Shown here one piece after another: positions 1 to 9,134 of a DNA stretch of 42,146 nucleotides. Both the position numbers and the translations under genes were made by a program. Under the pieces are notes generated by a model, which made no database searches, was not told the origin of the DNA, and saw nothing but the letters and a program-made list of their open reading frames with translations. Source of the stretch: Terriglobia bacterium. GTDB lineage: Bacteria > Acidobacteriota > Terriglobia > Bryobacterales > Bryobacteraceae. The stretch is from positions 1 to 42,146 of the forward strand of contig JANXYJ010000198.1 in the NCBI GenBank assembly GCA_025350105.1, written 5' to 3'. Positions within the stretch are counted from its first letter, which is position 1. Every line of letters starts with the position of its first letter.

Positions 1-720
1 GGCAGCGATGGTTCGGCGATGTCGAAGAGTAAAGGCAACGTGGTGGACCCCGAAGAGATGGTGGGCAAATACGGGGCCGATACTTGCCGTCTTTTCGTGC
101 TGTTCGCCAATGCGCCTGAAAAAGACATGCCGTGGATTGAGTCAAGCGTCGGCGGCCCAAGGCGGTTTTTGGATCGGGTGTGGCGCTTCGTCACGCGGAA
201 CATTGGTAGAGAAAATATCGGGGAGTCCGCTGCTGATAAATGCGCCCTGCGTAAGCTGCATCAGACCATCCATAAGGTCACCGAGGACTTCAATAATCGC
301 TGGCATTTCAACACTTCCATCGCCGCACTGATGGAATTGATCAACGAACTGTGCAACCAGGAAGCCGGATTGTCCACAACCGCGTTAGAACAAATTTTGC
401 CATCCATGGTCTTATTACTGGGACCCTTCGCGCCCTATATGGCCGAAGATCTATGGGAACAAATGGGACGCAAAGGTCCCGTTTTCCGCCAACCTTGGCC
501 GGTTTACGACGAAGCTTTGGCGAAAGAAGACGTGGCCGAAATTCCTTTGCAAGTGAACGGCAAACTGCGCTCTCGCTTAAGCGTTCCGTTTGGAACGCCA
601 CAAGCCGAGTTGGAAACACTCGCGCTGGCGGACGCGAAAGCGCAGCCGTTTATCGCCGGTAAACAGTTGATGAAGATCATCGTCGTGCCGGATAAATTGG
701 TTAATATTGTAGTGAAGTAG
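1..720 (+). CDS. leuS: Leucyl-tRNA synthetase, C-terminal part (5' end outside window)
   Basis: Class I aminoacyl-tRNA synthetase that charges tRNA-Leu in the cytoplasm. Only the last 239 residues are present; the frame is open from base 1, so the gene begins upstream of the window. The MSKSKGN signature lies at residues 7-13 of the fragment, preceded by Ala rather than the usual Lys of KMSKS, a position that varies in LeuRS. The helical anticodon-binding domain follows (about residues 45-160). The C-terminal tRNA-binding domain ends in the family-typical VVPDKLVNIVVK. The stop at 718-720 is 10 bases before the ATG of the Uma2-family gene, so the two may share a transcript. Confidence 0.96.
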   Translation, partial: GSDGSAMSKSKGNVVDPEEMVGKYGADTCRLFVLFANAPEKDMPWIESSVGGPRRFLDRVWRFVTRNIGRENIGESAADKCALRKLHQTIHKVTEDFNNRWHFNTSIAALMELINELCNQEAGLSTTALEQILPSMVLLLGPFAPYMAEDLWEQMGRKGPVFRQPWPVYDEALAKEDVAEIPLQVNGKLRSRLSVPFGTPQAELETLALADAKAQPFIAGKQLMKIIVVPDKLVNIVVK

Positions 721-730
721 GGTGCGAACC

Positions 731-1246
731 ATGGCCACGGAAACGCTGATCTCCGTCGAAGAATATCTGTCCACCAGCTACGATCCGGATTGCGACTACG
801 TCGACGGCCGGATTGAGGAGCGCAACTTGGGCGAATACGATCACAGCCGTTTGCAGACAAAGCTCGCCGTCTATTTTGGAGCGAGAGAGCGACAGTGGAA
901 CATCACCATCGTAGTGGAGCAGCGCGTGCAGGTCAGTCCCACGCGCTTCCGTATCCCCGACGTTTGTGTCCTGCTTGGCAAGACGAAAGAGCAAATTTTC
1001 CGTACACCGCCATTTCTGTGCCTGGAAGTCTTATCTCCAGAAGACCGCTGGAGCCGCCTCGAGCAGCGCATCGACGACTACTTAGCCATGGGCGTGCCTT
1101 ATGTCTGGATCTTCGATCCGCAAACCAAGCGGGCCTACACGGCGACCCTGGCGGAAGGTTTGCGCGAGTTCAAAGGAAGTGTTTTACGGACGGAAAATCC
1201 GGTATTGGAATTACCACTGGAGGAAGTGTTTGCGCAGGAGGCCTAA
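731..1246 (+). CDS. Uma2-family (DUF820) putative PD-(D/E)XK nuclease
   Basis: A 171-residue protein of the Uma2/DUF820 family, a restriction-endonuclease-like fold whose cellular role is not established. Visible family motifs are ISVEEYL near the N-terminus, RIPDVCVL in the middle, LEVLSPED, then DYLAMGVPYVWIFDP. The lysine usually placed between the SPED segment and the DY helix is not obvious (the segment reads RWSRLEQRIDDY), so catalytic competence is uncertain. The start is taken at ATG 731; an in-frame GTG at 722 would add three residues. It follows leuS closely and is followed directly by a tiny ClpC-like reading frame. Confidence 0.85.
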   Translation: MATETLISVEEYLSTSYDPDCDYVDGRIEERNLGEYDHSRLQTKLAVYFGARERQWNITIVVEQRVQVSPTRFRIPDVCVLLGKTKEQIFRTPPFLCLEVLSPEDRWSRLEQRIDDYLAMGVPYVWIFDPQTKRAYTATLAEGLREFKGSVLRTENPVLELPLEEVFAQEA

Positions 1247-1345
1247 GTGTTCGCGCGCTACACCGAAAAAGCCCGCCGGGTGATCCGCCGCGCTTATACG
1301 GCCACCCGCGAAGAAGGACTTCGTAAAGGCAAAACGACGTTCTGA
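1247..1345 (+). pseudogene. 32-codon remnant resembling the ClpC/ClpA N-terminus
   Basis: A GTG-initiated frame beginning on the base after the Uma2 stop encodes 32 residues. Its start, MFARYTEKARRVI, is very close to the start of ClpC-type AAA+ unfoldases (MFERxTEKARRVI in the family). After residue 13 the similarity ends: the text reads RRAYTATREEGLRKGKTTF and stops, and no Clp N-domain or ATPase follows. The likeliest reading is a decayed fragment of a clpC-like gene left by a deletion. A chance or functional micropeptide is possible. The similarity is judged by eye from memory of the family. Confidence 0.45.
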
Positions 1346-1372
1346 GCGCGCTCAAAAATATTTTCGCTTACA

Positions 1373-2074
1373 TCAAACCGGCAAAACCCGGGCGCCGCGC
1401 GCACCACGTCCATACGAAGCGTTGCGCAGTCCGAAGTAAGGTGTCAGGCGTTCCAGCGCCACTTGTTGTTTGTCGCGAATGTGCTGGCGCATGGCTTCAG
1501 AAGCGCCACCGGGATCGCCGCCAGAAAGCGCCGCCACCAACAACTGATGCCGCTGCGTTCCCGAGGCCGCGCCCCGGCCCACGCACATCCAGGTGGATGC
1601 CAGCGCGTGTTCGTGCTCGATGGCCTCTGACAAAGCTTCGCAATGGGCCAGCTCGGCGATGCGCCTATGAAGTTTTTCGTGCAGCTTCAGGTACGGGGCA
1701 CGATCACCACCCGCGGCCGTGTCCACCTGCTTGGCCAGATCCATCGCTTCCGCTTTTTCGGCTTCGGTGGCGCGCTCGGCAAACAGGCGGGCGGCGTGGG
1801 TTTCCAGTGCTTCGCGAACTACATAGTGTCCTTGCAGTTGGTCGGGAGATGGAATGCGAACGCGGGTGCCAGCACGGGGCCGGCTTTCGAGAAGCCCTTC
1901 CACTTCTAAGCGCAACAAAGCTTCAGAGACAGGCAAGAAACTCATACCCGGTTCGCTGGCCAGTTTGCGGCGGGAAATGATTTGCCCCAACTGCAATTCG
2001 CCGCGCAGGATGCGCTGGCGGACCACATCATAAGCCGCACGCGAAAGGCTCGGGTTGGCAGCCGATTTACTCAT
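1373..2074 (-). CDS. GntR-family transcriptional regulator, FadR/FCD subfamily
   Basis: A 233-residue one-component regulator. Residues about 8-70 form the winged helix-turn-helix (SRAAYDVVRQRILRGEL, then LEVEGLLESRPRAGTRV). Residues about 85-215 are an all-helical FCD ligand-binding domain with the His-rich positions HEKLHRRI and MRQHI that often coordinate a metal. FCD regulators usually respond to small organic acids. The ATG at 2074 is chosen because the upstream in-frame extension is unlike the family and would run into the porin start. It is divergent from the OprB-like porin, with the shared promoter region at about 2075-2191, so control of the porin/quinoprotein genes is a reasonable guess. 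Confidence 0.88.
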   Translation of the reverse strand: MSKSAANPSLSRAAYDVVRQRILRGELQLGQIISRRKLASEPGMSFLPVSEALLRLEVEGLLESRPRAGTRVRIPSPDQLQGHYVVREALETHAARLFAERATEAEKAEAMDLAKQVDTAAGGDRAPYLKLHEKLHRRIAELAHCEALSEAIEHEHALASTWMCVGRGAASGTQRHQLLVAALSGGDPGGASEAMRQHIRDKQQVALERLTPYFGLRNASYGRGARGARVLPV

Positions 2075-2191
2075 GCAAACAGCTAGCTTGCTTATTCTAT
2101 CGCAGATGGCGCTCTCAGCCCGGTAAAATAGTAACGCTATCGTAATGGACTCGTGCCATCCTGGAAATTCAAAGCAAAGTGAATCCGTCGC

Positions 2192-3553
2192 GTGATCAAA
2201 CTCCCCCAACCTATCGCCTTAGCGTGTTTGTTTTACGCTCACACCGTGTATGGACAAGATGCCAGCCAGCCGGAAAGCATGCAACCCGAACGGTGGAATC
2301 TGTTTTACCAGGCAACCTCCATCGGCCAGTATCATGGGACTTTTCACTCACCCTATTCAGGGCCATTCAGCCTGCAGAATTACACGGAGCGCGACGTTTC
2401 GCTGACCACCACGTTGTTCCTTGGTCTGCGGCCTGAAACGAATACCTATATTTACGTGGATCCGGAAATCGCGGGAGGGCGCGGGTTCAGCGGCGTGGAT
2501 GGCTTGGCGAATTCGTCGAACGGAGAATTGCCGCGTGTCGCTTCCGCGGCGCCGAAACCCTATCTGGCGCGGCTCTATGTGACTCACGATTTCGGGTTTG
2601 GTTCAGCAAAAGAGTTTGTTGAGCGCGATGAGAATCAACTGGCAGGTGATCGCCCGTTGAATCGGTACAGCATCACGGCTGGGCGTTTCACGCTGACCGA
2701 TTTCTTTGATGACAACTGCTACACGCACGATCCGCGGACTCAGTTTATCGGTTGGGGCGTGATGTTCAACGGCGCTTGGGACTATCCGGCGGACGTTCGC
2801 GGCTACACCTGGGGCTGGGTTCACGAACTGCATTTGCGCAATTGGTCACTGCGATATGGCAGCGGAGCGATGCCGCGCGAAGCGAATGGTTTGCGTTTCG
2901 ACCGGCGATTGTTGCGCAATCGCGGCGACGTGGTGGAGGGCGAGTATCGCTATTTAGCGAACCAACATGCCGGGACTCTTCGTGTACTGGGTTATGTGAA
3001 CCATGCGGCCGCTGGAACGTACGCGGATTCGATTCAATTGGCGAAACAGAATCATACGATTCCTGATATTACCGAGACGCGGCGCGTGGGAACTCGCAAG
3101 TATGGCACCGCTATCAGCTTCGATCAGGAGATCTCGAAAGCCATTGGGGTATTCGGGCGTTTGGGTTGGAACGATGGAAAGACGGAAAGCTTCGCATTCA
3201 CGGCGATTGACCGCTTGGCCACAGGCGGCATTTCGTTCAACGGAAGCCGCTGGCACCGCCCCGACGATAACGCCGCGGCGGAGATGACGTTTAGTGGAAT
3301 TTCCGGCGTGCATGCGTCGTATTTAGCGATGGGCGGAAATGATTTTTTGATCGGCGATGGACGGCTGCAATATGCGCCGGAATCCATTTTCGAAATGTAT
3401 TACAGCGCGAAATTGTTTGGCGGATTTTTCGCTTCGTTTGATTTGCAGCATGTGGCGAATCCGGCGTATAACCAGGATCGGGGTCCGCTGTGGATACCGT
3501 CGGTGCGGTTGCATTGGGAGATGAATAATAGGTCGTTCGGGCGGAAACGGTAG
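2192..3553 (+). CDS. OprB-like carbohydrate-selective porin
   Basis: A 453-residue outer-membrane beta-barrel protein. The first about 21 residues look like a signal peptide (hydrophobic, ending AHTVYGQ). The mature part opens with the OprB pattern: YQATSIGQYHGTFHSPYSG followed by SL, TLFLGLRP, YVDPEIAGGRGFS and GLANSSNGE. Alternating aromatic strands run to the C-terminus. Members of the family pass sugars or other small polar solutes into the periplasm. The start is GTG 2192; no better ATG precedes the signal peptide. Next to it are a periplasmic cytochrome c and a PQQ dehydrogenase, which would fit uptake and periplasmic oxidation of a sugar or alcohol. The substrate is unknown. Confidence 0.8.
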   Translation: MIKLPQPIALACLFYAHTVYGQDASQPESMQPERWNLFYQATSIGQYHGTFHSPYSGPFSLQNYTERDVSLTTTLFLGLRPETNTYIYVDPEIAGGRGFSGVDGLANSSNGELPRVASAAPKPYLARLYVTHDFGFGSAKEFVERDENQLAGDRPLNRYSITAGRFTLTDFFDDNCYTHDPRTQFIGWGVMFNGAWDYPADVRGYTWGWVHELHLRNWSLRYGSGAMPREANGLRFDRRLLRNRGDVVEGEYRYLANQHAGTLRVLGYVNHAAAGTYADSIQLAKQNHTIPDITETRRVGTRKYGTAISFDQEISKAIGVFGRLGWNDGKTESFAFTAIDRLATGGISFNGSRWHRPDDNAAAEMTFSGISGVHASYLAMGGNDFLIGDGRLQYAPESIFEMYYSAKLFGGFFASFDLQHVANPAYNQDRGPLWIPSVRLHWEMNNRSFGRKR

Positions 3554-3627
3554 CCGGTGGGCGCAATTTGGCTCTGAAGCTGCGGCTGCGGTCTGGTGGC
3601 GTGACATAATAAACTTCGGATTCTTGT

Positions 3628-3978
3628 ATGAAACTTTTTTGGATGTTACTCGTTTGGATGTCACTCACGATTGCTGTTTCCGCGTTCGCACAAACGAAAG
3701 CCGGCGATGCGGCGAATGGAAGAGTTTTGTTTGTAAAGAACGGCTGCTATCAGTGCCACGGTTATGAGGGGCAGGGCGGGACGGCGGGGGCGAGGCTGGC
3801 TCAGACGAAGCTGCCGCTGGTTGCGTTCACGGCGTTTGTGCGGAATCCGCCGTCGGGAGGGATGCCCCCGTACCGCGCGAAGGTGATGAGCGACCAGGAA
3901 CTGGCGGATGTGTACGCGCACATCAAAACGTTTCCGGAACCGAAGGCGGCGAAGGATATTCCGCTGCTGAATAACTAG
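3628..3978 (+). CDS. Small mono-haem class I cytochrome c
   Basis: A 116-residue protein with a hydrophobic signal peptide (residues 1-21, ending VSAFA) and a single haem-binding CYQCH at residues 40-44. The sixth ligand is probably Met79 in GGMPPY, with Met87 as the alternative. Fold and size match the soluble electron-carrier cytochromes exported by Sec. The stop is one base before the start of the PQQ dehydrogenase, so the two are almost certainly co-transcribed and the cytochrome probably accepts electrons from that enzyme. Confidence 0.93.
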   Translation: MKLFWMLLVWMSLTIAVSAFAQTKAGDAANGRVLFVKNGCYQCHGYEGQGGTAGARLAQTKLPLVAFTAFVRNPPSGGMPPYRAKVMSDQELADVYAHIKTFPEPKAAKDIPLLNN

Positions 3979-3979
3979 G

Positions 3980-6004
3980 GTGAAAGTCATGAGGAAACAT
4001 ATGTTGGGAAAACGCCTGGTGGTTGGATTTGTGTTGGTGATGCCATTGTTTGCCCAGACGGGCACCAAGAACGGGGAGTGGCGGAGCTATGGGGGCGATA
4101 CGGCGAACACCAAGTATGCCCCGCTCGATCAGATCAACGCCGGGAATTTCAACAAGCTGGAATTGGCGTGGCATTTCAAGACCGAAAACATTGGGCCGCG
4201 GCCGGAGTTCAATTTGGAGGTGACTCCGTTGATGGCGAACGGGGTGATTTATGCGACCGCGGGGACGCGCCGCGCGGCGATTGCCTTGGATGCGGCAACC
4301 GGCGAATTGCTGTGGGTGCATGGGGAGAGTGAAGGCGAGCGCGGGCGCAATGCTCCGCGTCAACTTTCCGGGCGGGGGCTTTCGTATTGGACCGACGGCG
4401 ACCCACAAAAGAAAGACGAGCGCGTGTTGTATGTGACGCCGGGTTATCGGTTAGTTGCGCTGAATGCGAAGACCGGGCAATTGGTGGCGGGCTTTGGTAA
4501 GAACGGCATTGTCGATCTGAAAGAAGACGACGATCAGGTGATTGATCCGGTGACGGGCGAAGTGGGACTGCATGCGGCTCCCGTGGTGGCGGGCGATACG
4601 ATCATTGTGGGCGCGGCTCATCGTTCCGGAGGGGTTCCGCGCAGTAAAACAAATGTAAAAGGATATGTTCGGGCGTTTGATGTACGCACGGGTAAGCGTT
4701 TGTGGATTTTCCATACGATTCCGAAACCGGGCGAGTTCGGCTACAACACGTGGGAAAGCGATTCGGCCGACTACACGGGCAACACCGGCGTGTGGGGGCA
4801 GATCAGCGTGGACGAGCAATTGGGCATGGCGTACCTGCCGGTGGAGATGCCGACGGGCGACTATTACGGCGGGCACCGCCCGGGGAACGGTCTGTTTGGC
4901 GAAAGCATCGTCGCGGTGGATTTGAAGACCGGCGTGCGCAAGTGGCATTACCAGTTGGTGCACCACGGGGTTTGGGATTTTGATATTCCGTGCGCGCCGA
5001 TTCTGGTGGACATCACGGTGAACGGGCGGCCGGTGAAGGCACTGGCGCAACCGACAAAACAGGCGTTCCTGTATTTGTTTGACCGGACGAGTGGACAACC
5101 GATCTTCCCGCTTGAAGAAAAGGCCGTGGAGCAATCCACCGTGCCGGGCGAGAAGCTGAGTCTGACGCAACCGTATCCGACAAAGCCGCCTGCATATGAT
5201 GTGCAGGGGTTTCAGTTGAAGGACTTGATCGACTTCACGCCGGAGTTGAATAAAGAAGCGCGGGAAGTGGTTTCGCATTACAAGTTGGGACCGGTGTTCA
5301 CGCCTCCGGTGGTGAGTAAGATGGAAGGCCCGTTGGGTACGTTGGCGTTGGCGATGGCGCAGGGCGGGACGAATTGGCCCGGCGGGTCAGTCGATCCGGA
5401 GACGGGGATCGCGTATGTGTTTTCGCAGAAGTCGATGACGAATTTGGCGCTGGTGCCGTCAGATCCGGCGAAGACGGATTTTAGATTCTTGCAGGGTACG
5501 GCGACGGAAGGTGTACGGCCCGGCGCTGGTGCTGGTGGCGATGCGGCGGCGTTGCCGGGTTCAGCGAACGCGTCGCGATTGAGCGTGCAGGAACTGCCGT
5601 TGTTCAAACCGCCGTATGGACAGATCAGCGCGATTGATTTGGGAAAGGGCGAGATTCTGTGGCAGATTGCGCATGGCGAAACGCCGGATCTGGTGAAGAA
5701 TCATCCGGCGTTGAAGGGCCTAACGATTCCGCGAACGGGACGTGCGGGGAATCTGGGAACGCTGGTGACGAAATCGCTGTTGATTGCGGGCGAAGCGGGA
5801 ACGATCACGATGCCCGATGGAAAAAAGGGCGCTTACCTGCGGGCCTATGACAAAGTCACCGGCAAAGATGCGGGCATGGTGGCGATGCCCGCGGGAACGA
5901 CGGGCACTCCGATGACGTACATGCTGAATGGCAAGCAGTACATTGTGATTGCGGTGGGTGCGGCGGGGTATCCGGCGGAATTCTTGGCGTACAAGCTGCC
6001 CTAA
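3980..6004 (+). CDS. PQQ-dependent quinoprotein dehydrogenase (glucose/alcohol-DH type beta-propeller)
   Basis: A 674-residue periplasmic quinoprotein. A signal peptide (KRLVVGFVLVMPLFAQ) precedes an eight-bladed PQQ propeller opening with WRSYGGDTANTKYAPLDQI. The segment HHGVWDFDIPCAPILVDITV resembles membrane glucose/quinate dehydrogenases, but the N-terminal membrane helices of those enzymes are absent, so this is a soluble relative. It would oxidise a sugar or alcohol and pass electrons to the adjoining cytochrome c. Start GTG 3980; ATG at 3989 or 4001 is possible. Its stop (TAA, 6002-6004) overlaps the stop of the convergent 3-hydroxyacyl-CoA dehydrogenase. Confidence 0.92.
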   Translation: MKVMRKHMLGKRLVVGFVLVMPLFAQTGTKNGEWRSYGGDTANTKYAPLDQINAGNFNKLELAWHFKTENIGPRPEFNLEVTPLMANGVIYATAGTRRAAIALDAATGELLWVHGESEGERGRNAPRQLSGRGLSYWTDGDPQKKDERVLYVTPGYRLVALNAKTGQLVAGFGKNGIVDLKEDDDQVIDPVTGEVGLHAAPVVAGDTIIVGAAHRSGGVPRSKTNVKGYVRAFDVRTGKRLWIFHTIPKPGEFGYNTWESDSADYTGNTGVWGQISVDEQLGMAYLPVEMPTGDYYGGHRPGNGLFGESIVAVDLKTGVRKWHYQLVHHGVWDFDIPCAPILVDITVNGRPVKALAQPTKQAFLYLFDRTSGQPIFPLEEKAVEQSTVPGEKLSLTQPYPTKPPAYDVQGFQLKDLIDFTPELNKEAREVVSHYKLGPVFTPPVVSKMEGPLGTLALAMAQGGTNWPGGSVDPETGIAYVFSQKSMTNLALVPSDPAKTDFRFLQGTATEGVRPGAGAGGDAAALPGSANASRLSVQELPLFKPPYGQISAIDLGKGEILWQIAHGETPDLVKNHPALKGLTIPRTGRAGNLGTLVTKSLLIAGEAGTITMPDGKKGAYLRAYDKVTGKDAGMVAMPAGTTGTPMTYMLNGKQYIVIAVGAAGYPAEFLAYKLP

Positions 6005-6867
6005 GTTTTCAAAGTGTATTCGTAAAAACCCTTGCCGGATTTCTTGCCGAGCCATCCGGCGTCGACCATTTGCACAAGCAGGGGGCAAGGGCGGAATTTG
6101 GCGTCGCCGAGTCCGTCCTGTAAGACGCGGAGGATGTTCAGGCAGACGTCCAGGCCGATGAAATCTGCTAGTGCCAACGGGCCCATGGGGTGGGCCATGC
6201 CAAGTTTGAAGACGTCGTCAACGGCTTGCGGGGTGGCCACGCCTTCCATTACGGCGAAAATGGCTTCATTAATAAGCGGCATCAGGACGCGATTGGAGAC
6301 GAAGCCGGGGGCGTCGTGCACTGCGATGGGCGTTTTGCCGAGTTGGCGCGCGAGGTTGTGGACGGTTTCTTTGACCGTGGCGGACGTAGCCAGACCGCGG
6401 ACAACTTCGACCAGTTTCATCATCGGAACGGGATTGAAGAAATGCATGCCGATGACGCGCTGCGGGTGTTTGGTTTTTCCGGCGAGTTTCGTGATGGAAA
6501 TGGATGAGGTGTTGCTGGCCAGAATGGCGTCTGGCGAAGTGATGTCGTCAAGCTCCTGAAAGATGACGGTTTTGACGTTTAAATCTTCGTTGGCGGCTTC
6601 GATCACCAGGCTGCAGGCGGCGAGTGTTTCGTAATTCAATGACCCTTCGATGCGCGCAAAGGCGGCGGCGGACTGATCATCGGTAATTTTGCCGGCGGCC
6701 ACTTCGCGGCCCAGATTTTTGGCAATGGTGGCCATGGCGCGGTCGAGGATATTCTGCTGGCGTTCACAGAGAATCACGTCAAAACCTGAGCGGGCAAACA
6801 CGTGAGCGATACCGTTGCCCATGGTGCCTGCACCGATGACTGCGATGGAATGATTCATGTAGATCAT
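6001..6867 (-). CDS. hbd: 3-hydroxybutyryl-CoA dehydrogenase (3-hydroxyacyl-CoA dehydrogenase)
   Basis: A 288-residue NAD(P)-dependent enzyme interconverting 3-hydroxyacyl-CoA and 3-oxoacyl-CoA. The Rossmann motif GAGTMG is at residues 12-17, the SNTSS loop at about 118-122, and the catalytic His142 with its partner Glu154 in [15 protein letters not shown]. The C-terminal dimerisation domain ends in KSGKGFYEY. This is the usual full length of the single-domain enzyme. Start 6867 has an AGGA close by; ATG 6858 (MNHSIAV) is an alternative. It is divergent from the thiolase across 53 bases, consistent with a shared acetoacetyl-CoA step. Confidence 0.95.
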   Translation of the reverse strand: MIYMNHSIAVIGAGTMGNGIAHVFARSGFDVILCERQQNILDRAMATIAKNLGREVAAGKITDDQSAAAFARIEGSLNYETLAACSLVIEAANEDLNVKTVIFQELDDITSPDAILASNTSSISITKLAGKTKHPQRVIGMHFFNPVPMMKLVEVVRGLATSATVKETVHNLARQLGKTPIAVHDAPGFVSNRVLMPLINEAIFAVMEGVATPQAVDDVFKLGMAHPMGPLALADFIGLDVCLNILRVLQDGLGDAKFRPCPLLVQMVDAGWLGKKSGKGFYEYTLKT

Positions 6868-6920
6868 TATGTCCTACATGCGATAGGCGGGCGCAGGAAA
6901 AGGAGTGCTACATTCGGTTC

Positions 6921-8105
6921 ATGGACCAGGTCGTCATTGTATCCGGGGTGCGGACGCCGATTGGGAAATTTCAGGGCTCGCTGGCCGATTTTTCCGCAAC
7001 GCAATTGGGAGCGATTGCGGTAAAAGAAGCGGTGCGGCGTGCGGGAATCGATCCAATATTGGTGAACGAATGCATTATGGGGAACGTACTTTCGGCTGGG
7101 TTGGGCATGGCGCCAGCGCGGCAGGCAGCGATATTCGGGGGCCTTTCGTATGAAGTGGCTGCGTTGACCATCAATAAAGTTTGCGGATCGGGCTTGAAAG
7201 CAGTGGCACTGGGAGCGCAATCGATTCAAACAGAAAATGCCGAAATTGTTGTAGCGGGTGGAATGGAATCCATGACCAACGCGCCGTATTTGTTGCCGCA
7301 GGCGCGCCAAGGATTCCGCATGGGCGACGCGAAGGCTGTGGATTCGATGGTACACGACGGGCTATGGGACGTTTATTACGACTGGCACATGGGCATGGCC
7401 GCTGAGAAGGTGGCGGAAAAACACGTGATTTCGCGGCAAACGCAGGATGAATTCGCGGTAAATTCGCATCGCAAAGCGTCGGCGGCGTGGAAGGACGGAC
7501 GGTTTCAGGAAGAAGTGGTGCCGGTGGAAATTCCGGCAAAGAAGCCTGGACAGAAGGCGGCGCTGTTTAATATGGATGAGTCGATTCGTCCGGATTCGAC
7601 GATGGAAAAATTGGCGGGGTTGAAGCCAGCGTTCAAACCCGATGGGACGGTTACGGCGGGCAATGCGCCGGGAGTGAACGACGCCGCCGCGGCGTTAGTA
7701 CTGATGACAGCGACGCGAGCGCGGGCGTTGGGCGCGAAACCGATGGCGACGATTCGCGCGCAGGCAACCAGCGGTGTGGATCCACAATGGATTATGCTGG
7801 CGCCGGTGACGGGCGTGCGGAATGTATTGAAAAAGGCCGGATGGTCCACTGGCGATGTTGATCTTTGGGAACTGAACGAAGCGTTTGCGGCGCAGACGCT
7901 GGGTGTAGCGAAAGAATTGGAGCTGGATTTAGCGAAGGTAAATGTGAACGGTGGCGCGGTGGCGATTGGGCATCCGATTGGCTGCAGCGGAGCGCGGGTG
8001 CTGGTGACATTGCTGCACGAAATGATTCGGCGCGATGTGCGGCGCGGCGTGGCGGCGCTGTGTTTGGGTGGCGGGAACTCCGTGGCACTCGCGGTGGAGC
8101 GATAA
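6921..8105 (+). CDS. Acetyl-CoA C-acetyltransferase (thiolase)
   Basis: A 394-residue thiolase of normal length, condensing two acetyl-CoA to acetoacetyl-CoA or running in reverse. The nucleophile Cys88 lies in [11 protein letters not shown], the histidine His351 in [17 protein letters not shown], and the second cysteine Cys381 in [10 protein letters not shown] (usually CxGGGxG; here GGGNS). AGGAG-like purines lie about 15 bases upstream of the ATG. One base separates its stop from the start of the amidohydrolase, so they form an operon. Whether the physiological direction is synthesis (polyhydroxyalkanoate-like) or degradation cannot be told here. Confidence 0.95.
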   Translation: MDQVVIVSGVRTPIGKFQGSLADFSATQLGAIAVKEAVRRAGIDPILVNECIMGNVLSAGLGMAPARQAAIFGGLSYEVAALTINKVCGSGLKAVALGAQSIQTENAEIVVAGGMESMTNAPYLLPQARQGFRMGDAKAVDSMVHDGLWDVYYDWHMGMAAEKVAEKHVISRQTQDEFAVNSHRKASAAWKDGRFQEEVVPVEIPAKKPGQKAALFNMDESIRPDSTMEKLAGLKPAFKPDGTVTAGNAPGVNDAAAALVLMTATRARALGAKPMATIRAQATSGVDPQWIMLAPVTGVRNVLKKAGWSTGDVDLWELNEAFAAQTLGVAKELELDLAKVNVNGGAVAIGHPIGCSGARVLVTLLHEMIRRDVRRGVAALCLGGGNSVALAVER

Positions 8106-8106
8106 A

Positions 8107-9132
8107 GTGTATCAAAGAATTGCTGCAGAAGAAGCGTTTGCGACACGTGACTTGATTCGCGCGTATCGCGATTTGATTGACCGCAAAGGGACGGATGATC
8201 CGGGCTTTTTGGCGCTGATGGGCTATCACCTGAACAATCCCAGCCAGCGAACCCGGGACATCACGGATCGATTGCAGGATTTGGGCGAACGCCGCATTCG
8301 TGAAATGGACGCGACCGGAATTGCGAAGCAGGTCCTGTCGCTGACGTCACCTGGGGTCCAAATCTTCCCTGACGCCGCCTACGCCACGGCAATGGCGGCG
8401 GCGAGCAACGACGAACTGGTGGAGGCGATTCGCAAATATCCGACGCGGTATGCCGGGCTGGCGGCGATTGCTCCGCAAGACCCCGCGGGGGCGGCGAAGG
8501 AGTTGGAGCGCGGAGTTCGCAAACTGGGGTTGAAGGGAGCGATCATCAACTCTCACACACGTGGCGAATATCTAGACGACCAGAAGTTCTGGCTTATTTT
8601 TGAAGCAGCGGAGGCCTTGGACGTTCCTATCTATCTGCATCCGAACACGCCGTCGCCGGCCATGATTCGGCCGTTCATGGAACGGGGATTGGACGGCGCG
8701 GTGTTCGGCTTCGCCGTGGAAACCGGCCTGCACATGCTGCGCATTGTGGTGAGCGGCGTGTTTGATCGTTTCCCCAAACTGCAAATCGTCACGGGACATT
8801 TGGGTGAAGGGCTGCCGTACTGGTTCTTTCGCATCGACTTCATGCATGGGGCGAGTGTCCGCGCAGGAAGGTATGAATCCTTGAAACCGCTGCAGCGCAA
8901 AGCCAGCGACTATCTAAAAGACAACTTTTACTACACCACCAGCGGGATGGCGTGGCAGCCACCGATTTTGTATGCGCAGTCCGTGGTTGGAATGGACCGC
9001 GTGATGTATGCGATGGATTACCCTTACCAATTTGTGCCGGAGGAAGTGAAGGTCACCGATGAGTTGCCCATCAGTGACGGGGACAAACTGAAATTCTATC
9101 AGACCAATGCGGAGCGGGTTTTTTCTCTTTAG
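8107..9132 (+). CDS. Amidohydrolase-2 family metalloenzyme, resorcylate/dihydroxybenzoate decarboxylase-like
   Basis: A 341-residue TIM-barrel protein starting at GTG 8107, one base after the thiolase stop. It matches the gamma-resorcylate / 2,3-dihydroxybenzoate decarboxylase branch of amidohydrolase-2. Glu8 and Ala10 in the N-terminal AAEEAFA fall exactly where the characterised decarboxylase has its first metal-site residues. His178 (YLHPN), the HLGEG loop and Asp304 (AMDYPYQ) supply the rest of the expected metal site, and VLSLTSPGVQ is a strong subfamily marker. It probably decarboxylates a phenolic or related carboxylic acid; the substrate is unknown. It is translationally close to the flanking genes. 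Confidence 0.82.
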   Translation: MYQRIAAEEAFATRDLIRAYRDLIDRKGTDDPGFLALMGYHLNNPSQRTRDITDRLQDLGERRIREMDATGIAKQVLSLTSPGVQIFPDAAYATAMAAASNDELVEAIRKYPTRYAGLAAIAPQDPAGAAKELERGVRKLGLKGAIINSHTRGEYLDDQKFWLIFEAAEALDVPIYLHPNTPSPAMIRPFMERGLDGAVFGFAVETGLHMLRIVVSGVFDRFPKLQIVTGHLGEGLPYWFFRIDFMHGASVRAGRYESLKPLQRKASDYLKDNFYYTTSGMAWQPPILYAQSVVGMDRVMYAMDYPYQFVPEEVKVTDELPISDGDKLKFYQTNAERVFSL

Positions 9133-9134
9133 GC

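Noticed and set aside
1373-2209. Longer form of the GntR regulator starting at 2209
   Set aside because: The extra 45 residues do not resemble the family and would overlap the porin start; ATG 2074 begins right before the HTH domain.
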